Below are positions 60,137 to 64,000 of a stretch of 64,000 bases of DNA, piece by piece. How positions within the stretch are numbered: the stretch's first letter is position 1; each line of letters opens with the position of its first letter. The DNA is from a virus. The position numbers and the translations under genes were made by a program. The notes under the pieces are model-generated. The model had not been told where the DNA came from and did not search any database. It was given only the letters and a program-made list of their open reading frames with translations. The stretch is from IMG/VR virus record IMGVR_UViG_3300028595_000011, positions 1 to 64,000 of that record; one strand, 5' to 3'.

Positions 60137-62512
60137 ATGAAGAAGATGCCGAGTGCGCGGTTCCCAGATCCACTGGGTGGGGTAATTAGATCTGAGCACC
60201 CACGCAAGGTTGGGATCAATGGCCTGGTTGAAGCAAGCAACTTCATCAGAGAAGACGGAATTCTCCGCTTGAGAAAGGGGCTTGAGAGGGCGAACTATGT
60301 AAACGAAACCGAAGGAAGCTCGGTTATCGGCCTTGGATCATTTGACTACCAGCAAGAAGGAACAACCACAAGAGATGTTCTTGTTGCTGTCACGGAAGCT
60401 GAGATTGATGTCTTTGAAAGCGACATTGGCGATAACGCAAACAACCCCGCGACTCCTACCGACACCGACTGGACGCTTGGCGGAACCTTTGGTCCAGGCA
60501 TTGTTAATGGTCAGTATTGGACCAACGAGCCTGGGTTAACAGTTGATTTCAGCAATATTGATTGGACCAAGTTTGACGCGGATGTTGATTCTGTTTGGAT
60601 TAGATTGTCTATGAGTTTCGTTGTTGGCGGAACCGGAATGGTCATTGACGGATTTGAGGTGACAGATGTCCAAGGCACGCCAGGCACGGCGGAGCTTGCG
60701 ATGGATTGGAACGCCGTTAGTGGCGCATCGACTTACCTTCTTCAGTACACATATTTCCAAGAAACAGATGATCTTGGGAGGGCATTTAGGGTTGATGTTG
60801 GTGGCTTGGACAGTGGCATTAGAGTTCAGGTAAACAAAGTATGGGAAGATTGGTACGATAATTGGAAGGCTGCTGGTGGGACAAACATATCAGACGGCGA
60901 TGACGGCCTGTTTTATTATGCTGCAATTTTTAGATCAGACTCAGACAGGTGGGGTCTCCCCGGTCAGACTGGCGTTGTAAGTGTTGATCGAACAGACAGG
61001 CCCGTGATGAGGGCATGGGATTATGAGCAGCGCACGCATGTTCTTGTTGCCTCTGAGGGAGCATTCCTTTTGGATGTAGATCCAGACCCAACCTCTCCGA
61101 CAGTCACAACCTGTGGCAGCGTTGGCGAGTGTCCAAGAGCGAAGGCTATTGGCATTGGTGCTCAGCGCGTGATTGCTGGCAACGTTTCGTATCTTGACGT
61201 TGAGACAATGCTCAGTGATGGTGGGCTGCCATATAAGGGTGATTTTGAGGATGCTGCAAATAAAGATCCAAACGTAAACTTTCACCAATTCTATAACAAT
61301 GAAACGTTTGCTTATTGGCCAGACGCCGTGGTCTATAGCGGGACCGTGCTTACCGGAGGCCAGAAAAAGTGGTATCCAAGTGACATCTTGCGCCTGGCTG
61401 ATACTCCTGGAGAGGTTGTTGCAATCCAAGAGATGGGCATTCAGCAGTTTGCTGTGTATAAGACTGACGCCATCTATACCCTAACAGCGCAGAGCGGTCT
61501 GTCTCCGTTTGCTCCATACCTTCGAGCGTCCGGAATTCAAGGGCCAGTAAGTCCGAGATCAGTTGTTGCACTCAACGATTCAACGCACATTTACCTTGGT
61601 AGAGACGGCGGGATCTACATGTTCAATGGTGGACTTCCTCAAGATCTTGGTGATCAATTCAGAACATGGATTTCAAGAGAGCTTGATAGGGATAATGTTG
61701 AAAACTCTTTCTTGCTTTTTGACGAAAACCAAAAGCAGGTTCATGTCTTCTACCCAGTCAAAGGTCTTGGCGGAATTGTTCGCAAGGGACTGACCATTGA
61801 TGTTTCAAAGCAGCCTTATACTGGATGGCCAATCCTGTATTCGAAGCAGTCGATGGCTTATGACATGGACGAGATATTAAGTGAAGATGAAAGGCTTTAT
61901 GACCATGGAATCCTTTGTGGTTGTATGCACTATAGGGCAGATCAGCCTGTTGCGCTTGGAAGTCTGACCGTCCCAACATCAGAAGCGCTTGGCGCGATGA
62001 CAAACAAGGAGCGGAGGCTTCTTCTTGGCGTTGAGCATGAACCAACGGAGTCAAGGGCTGGTGTTTCTTATGGGAGCATCTACCAGGTTGGTGATTCACT
62101 GCATGATTATGGTGTGCCGATTGTTGGTGTTCTTGAAAGCGCCATCACGGATCTTGGAGATCCAGACAAGCTGAAGGTTCTCATGGAACTTGAAATCCTT
62201 TCAGACCCGATGAGTGATGTTGACACCTCTCAATACACTTTCCCCGCAGGAGACAATACGCCAGCAATTAGCAACACAGAAGCGGAAATGAAGTTGACGA
62301 TCTATGGTGGGAACTCGGTAAGAAAGCTAAAGCAGTTGTGGCAGGGAACGCTAGACCCGACAGAGAGTCCGATTGTTGCCAAGCCTAGGGTTAAGGCGAG
62401 ATACTTCTCGTATAAGATTGAATTCACCGCGCCAATGACGGCGTCTCCTCTCGGGGACTATGAGTTCTGGGGCATGATTGCTAGGTTCAGGGTTGCTGGG
62501 AGCAGGACATAA
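60137..62512 (+). CDS. Tail nozzle / DNA-stabilisation type protein (791 aa)
   Basis: Start at MKKMPSARFPDPLGGVIRSE with TAGGAGTCAAT. Early NFIREDGILRLRKGLERANY matches 'N...r.dg.l..R.Gl' of podovirus nozzle and P22 gp10-type proteins. Beta-propeller-like repeats occur later: HVLVASEGAFLLDVDPD, QQFAVYKTDAIYTLTAQSG and HIYLGRDGGIYMFNGGLPQD. This fits the tail hub through which DNA and ejection proteins pass. It overlaps the next gene by one base. Confidence 0.75.
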   Translation: MKKMPSARFPDPLGGVIRSEHPRKVGINGLVEASNFIREDGILRLRKGLERANYVNETEGSSVIGLGSFDYQQEGTTTRDVLVAVTEAEIDVFESDIGDNANNPATPTDTDWTLGGTFGPGIVNGQYWTNEPGLTVDFSNIDWTKFDADVDSVWIRLSMSFVVGGTGMVIDGFEVTDVQGTPGTAELAMDWNAVSGASTYLLQYTYFQETDDLGRAFRVDVGGLDSGIRVQVNKVWEDWYDNWKAAGGTNISDGDDGLFYYAAIFRSDSDRWGLPGQTGVVSVDRTDRPVMRAWDYEQRTHVLVASEGAFLLDVDPDPTSPTVTTCGSVGECPRAKAIGIGAQRVIAGNVSYLDVETMLSDGGLPYKGDFEDAANKDPNVNFHQFYNNETFAYWPDAVVYSGTVLTGGQKKWYPSDILRLADTPGEVVAIQEMGIQQFAVYKTDAIYTLTAQSGLSPFAPYLRASGIQGPVSPRSVVALNDSTHIYLGRDGGIYMFNGGLPQDLGDQFRTWISRELDRDNVENSFLLFDENQKQVHVFYPVKGLGGIVRKGLTIDVSKQPYTGWPILYSKQSMAYDMDEILSEDERLYDHGILCGCMHYRADQPVALGSLTVPTSEALGAMTNKERRLLLGVEHEPTESRAGVSYGSIYQVGDSLHDYGVPIVGVLESAITDLGDPDKLKVLMELEILSDPMSDVDTSQYTFPAGDNTPAISNTEAEMKLTIYGGNSVRKLKQLWQGTLDPTESPIVAKPRVKARYFSYKIEFTAPMTASPLGDYEFWGMIARFRVAGSRT

Positions 62513-64000
62513 TGAGCGAATTTACACTACCGCCAATTGCAGACCTCCCGCAACCGCCAGAAGATCTGATTCAAGACATTGATGCGAACATTGATCCAGA
62601 TGTTCTTGCGGCAATACAGGAGCGGGATGACCAGGTTCGAGACATTATCGACTGGTCAAAGAGCCTTATTCAGAAGCTTCAAGCGAGTTACGTGCCTCAG
62701 ACGGATCGTATTGAAAACATGATCATGTCTGGCGCACTAGAGAACAGGCCAGAGCCAAGGGCAACAAGGCGAGTTTTTTTTGATCAAAACACCCAGGTTG
62801 CATATATTGATTCTTATGATGATGGTGGGCAGGCAGCATGGATTCCGCTCAATAGCGTCACGTCCATTTCTCCCAGTGGTGGCGGCGGTGGTGGCGATGC
62901 CGAAACATACAACAGCGTCCAAGCAACAACAAAAAATGAGTTTTTTAAAAGTGAGGAAGATCTTCTCTGGGACATAGAGGTTTATGATTATGGCGACATG
63001 ATGGATGGAGACAACTCAACGGAGTTTACAATCCCCGTTACAGGTGATTATCATTTTGAGTTCTACATTCAATTTGACGGCATTGAAGACGGCGATTGGG
63101 CCTGGGTCTCAACATATATCAACGGGGAAAAAGTTGGCGAACGAACAGCGAGCTATCAATATGATGGAGAAGATCCAGTAATCGAATTTGATGGCACCGG
63201 AACATATGACGCTGGTGACGTAATTGTTTTTGTTGTTGGCTCGGACAGAGACCCCATCCCTGGGTATGGTGATGATAACATATACATTCTTAATGCGAAG
63301 GTAACGATAACCCAGGTTAAGGTTACAGAGAAGGCCACTAGCAAAAGTGTTATTTCTAAGCCGCTTGCTGCTGCTGCTGTTTCTGGTGGAATCCATGCGT
63401 CGTTGTCCGGTCTCCTTAATGACGACCACACCCAGTATCTTCTTGCCTCTGCTGCGACCGATAGGGCGACGTTTGCTGCAAACTGGACCGACCTCACAGA
63501 TGGCGGAGACACCTCTCTCCACATCCATGACAGTAGATATTACACGGAGTCTGAGATTGATTCGTTGATTGGGGCCATAGACCACGGCTCCCTTGGCGGC
63601 CTCCTCGACGACGACCACACGCAGTACGTCCTGCGCTCTGAGTGGGGCCAAAACGGGTTCGAGGATGCGGACGACGTTTCCCTTGCATGGGACGACGGGA
63701 CGCGCACGCTGACTGTCTCGCCAGCCGTGACGAGCTTTTCCTACTTCCTCGGCGGGGTGAAGTACACCGAGACGGGCAACCTCACCGAGACGATCACTGA
63801 CACCGAGGGACTGTGGGTCTTTTACATCGACTCAGAAGGCTCGATCACCAGCGCTCTCAACCCATCTGCGGAGGACGTTGCGAACGTCATCGTCAATTAC
63901 ACCATCATCGCCTATGTCTACTGGGATGCGACGAACAACGATGGTCGCTTGCTTCCTGAGTGGCATGGCGCGAGTATGTCCCCGCAAACCCACCGCTATC
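62512..64000 (+). CDS. Tail fibre protein, N-terminal part (3' end outside window)
   Basis: ATG overlaps the nozzle stop (TAATG). N-terminal helical part (PPQ-rich, MSEFTLPPIADLPQPPEDLI) with AAIQERDDQVRDIIDWSKSL, a Gly-rich linker, a beta domain (ENVYDYGDMMDGDN-like region near 62990, carbohydrate-binding-like), then HASLSGLLNDDHTQYLLASA and DHGSLGGLLDDDHTQYVLRS fibre repeats. The sequence ends at THRY mid-frame. It would continue outside the window. The same HTQY repeat starts the 1-1385 gene. Confidence 0.75.
   Translation, partial: MSEFTLPPIADLPQPPEDLIQDIDANIDPDVLAAIQERDDQVRDIIDWSKSLIQKLQASYVPQTDRIENMIMSGALENRPEPRATRRVFFDQNTQVAYIDSYDDGGQAAWIPLNSVTSISPSGGGGGGDAETYNSVQATTKNEFFKSEEDLLWDIEVYDYGDMMDGDNSTEFTIPVTGDYHFEFYIQFDGIEDGDWAWVSTYINGEKVGERTASYQYDGEDPVIEFDGTGTYDAGDVIVFVVGSDRDPIPGYGDDNIYILNAKVTITQVKVTEKATSKSVISKPLAAAAVSGGIHASLSGLLNDDHTQYLLASAATDRATFAANWTDLTDGGDTSLHIHDSRYYTESEIDSLIGAIDHGSLGGLLDDDHTQYVLRSEWGQNGFEDADDVSLAWDDGTRTLTVSPAVTSFSYFLGGVKYTETGNLTETITDTEGLWVFYIDSEGSITSALNPSAEDVANVIVNYTIIAYVYWDATNNDGRLLPEWHGASMSPQTHRY

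Overview
The window is a tailed-phage genome or genome fragment. It carries terminase, portal, scaffold, major capsid protein, adaptor, tail nozzle, fibres, ejection-type proteins and a lysis cassette, and I saw no integrase, ribosomal RNA or convincing tRNA. There is no tape measure, tail tube or sheath gene. A probable tail nozzle and a run of Gly/Gln/Ala-rich proteins lead into a 3826-residue giant protein, which points to a podovirus that ejects large internal proteins. Two spanin-like genes (inner-membrane coiled coil plus lipoprotein) suggest a host with an outer membrane. The host itself cannot be named from the sequence.

Layout. (a) 1-18791, plus strand: the C-terminal part of a tail fibre, a GNAT-like protein, two surface-type structural proteins, then three probable ejection proteins and the giant protein. 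(b) 35280 down to 18792, minus strand: about 40 mostly small genes, presumably early or accessory. From promoter-proximal to distal these are small unknowns, an amidoligase / class II glutamine amidotransferase / zinc-ribbon operon (29496-24643), a PD-(D/E)XK-like nuclease, coiled-coil and membrane peptides, then a YqaJ exonuclease and RecT annealase pair. (c) 35281-36142: a divergent control region with no convincing gene. (d) 36143-46058, plus strand: small regulators, a helix-turn-helix replication-type protein, a HAD 5'-deoxynucleotidase, a secreted glycosidase-like protein, many small zinc-ribbon proteins and a DnaB-type helicase. (e) 46090-64000, plus strand: the virion module. It holds TerS, TerL split in two around two other genes, portal, holin candidates, amidase, spanins, scaffold, SU10-type capsid protein, decoration-like protein, adaptor, fibre, nozzle, and a fibre gene that runs off the right end.

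How it fits together. Two opposed transcription blocks leave the 35.3-36.1 kb region and meet with no spacer at 18791/18792. That pattern, plus a partial fibre gene at each end that could join in frame, fits a circularly permuted genome of about this size, although a missing stretch at the junction cannot be excluded. DnaB, RecT, YqaJ and an SSB-tail-like protein form a recombination-type replication set. No DNA polymerase or primase was recognised, so these may come from the host.

Most notable: the amidoligase/glutamine-amidotransferase operon, the terminase split between ATPase and nuclease, the giant polyvalent protein with an HEVGH metallopeptidase motif, the secreted glycosidase-like protein, several internal duplications, and recurrent hairpins directly in front of ribosome binding sites in the minus-strand block.
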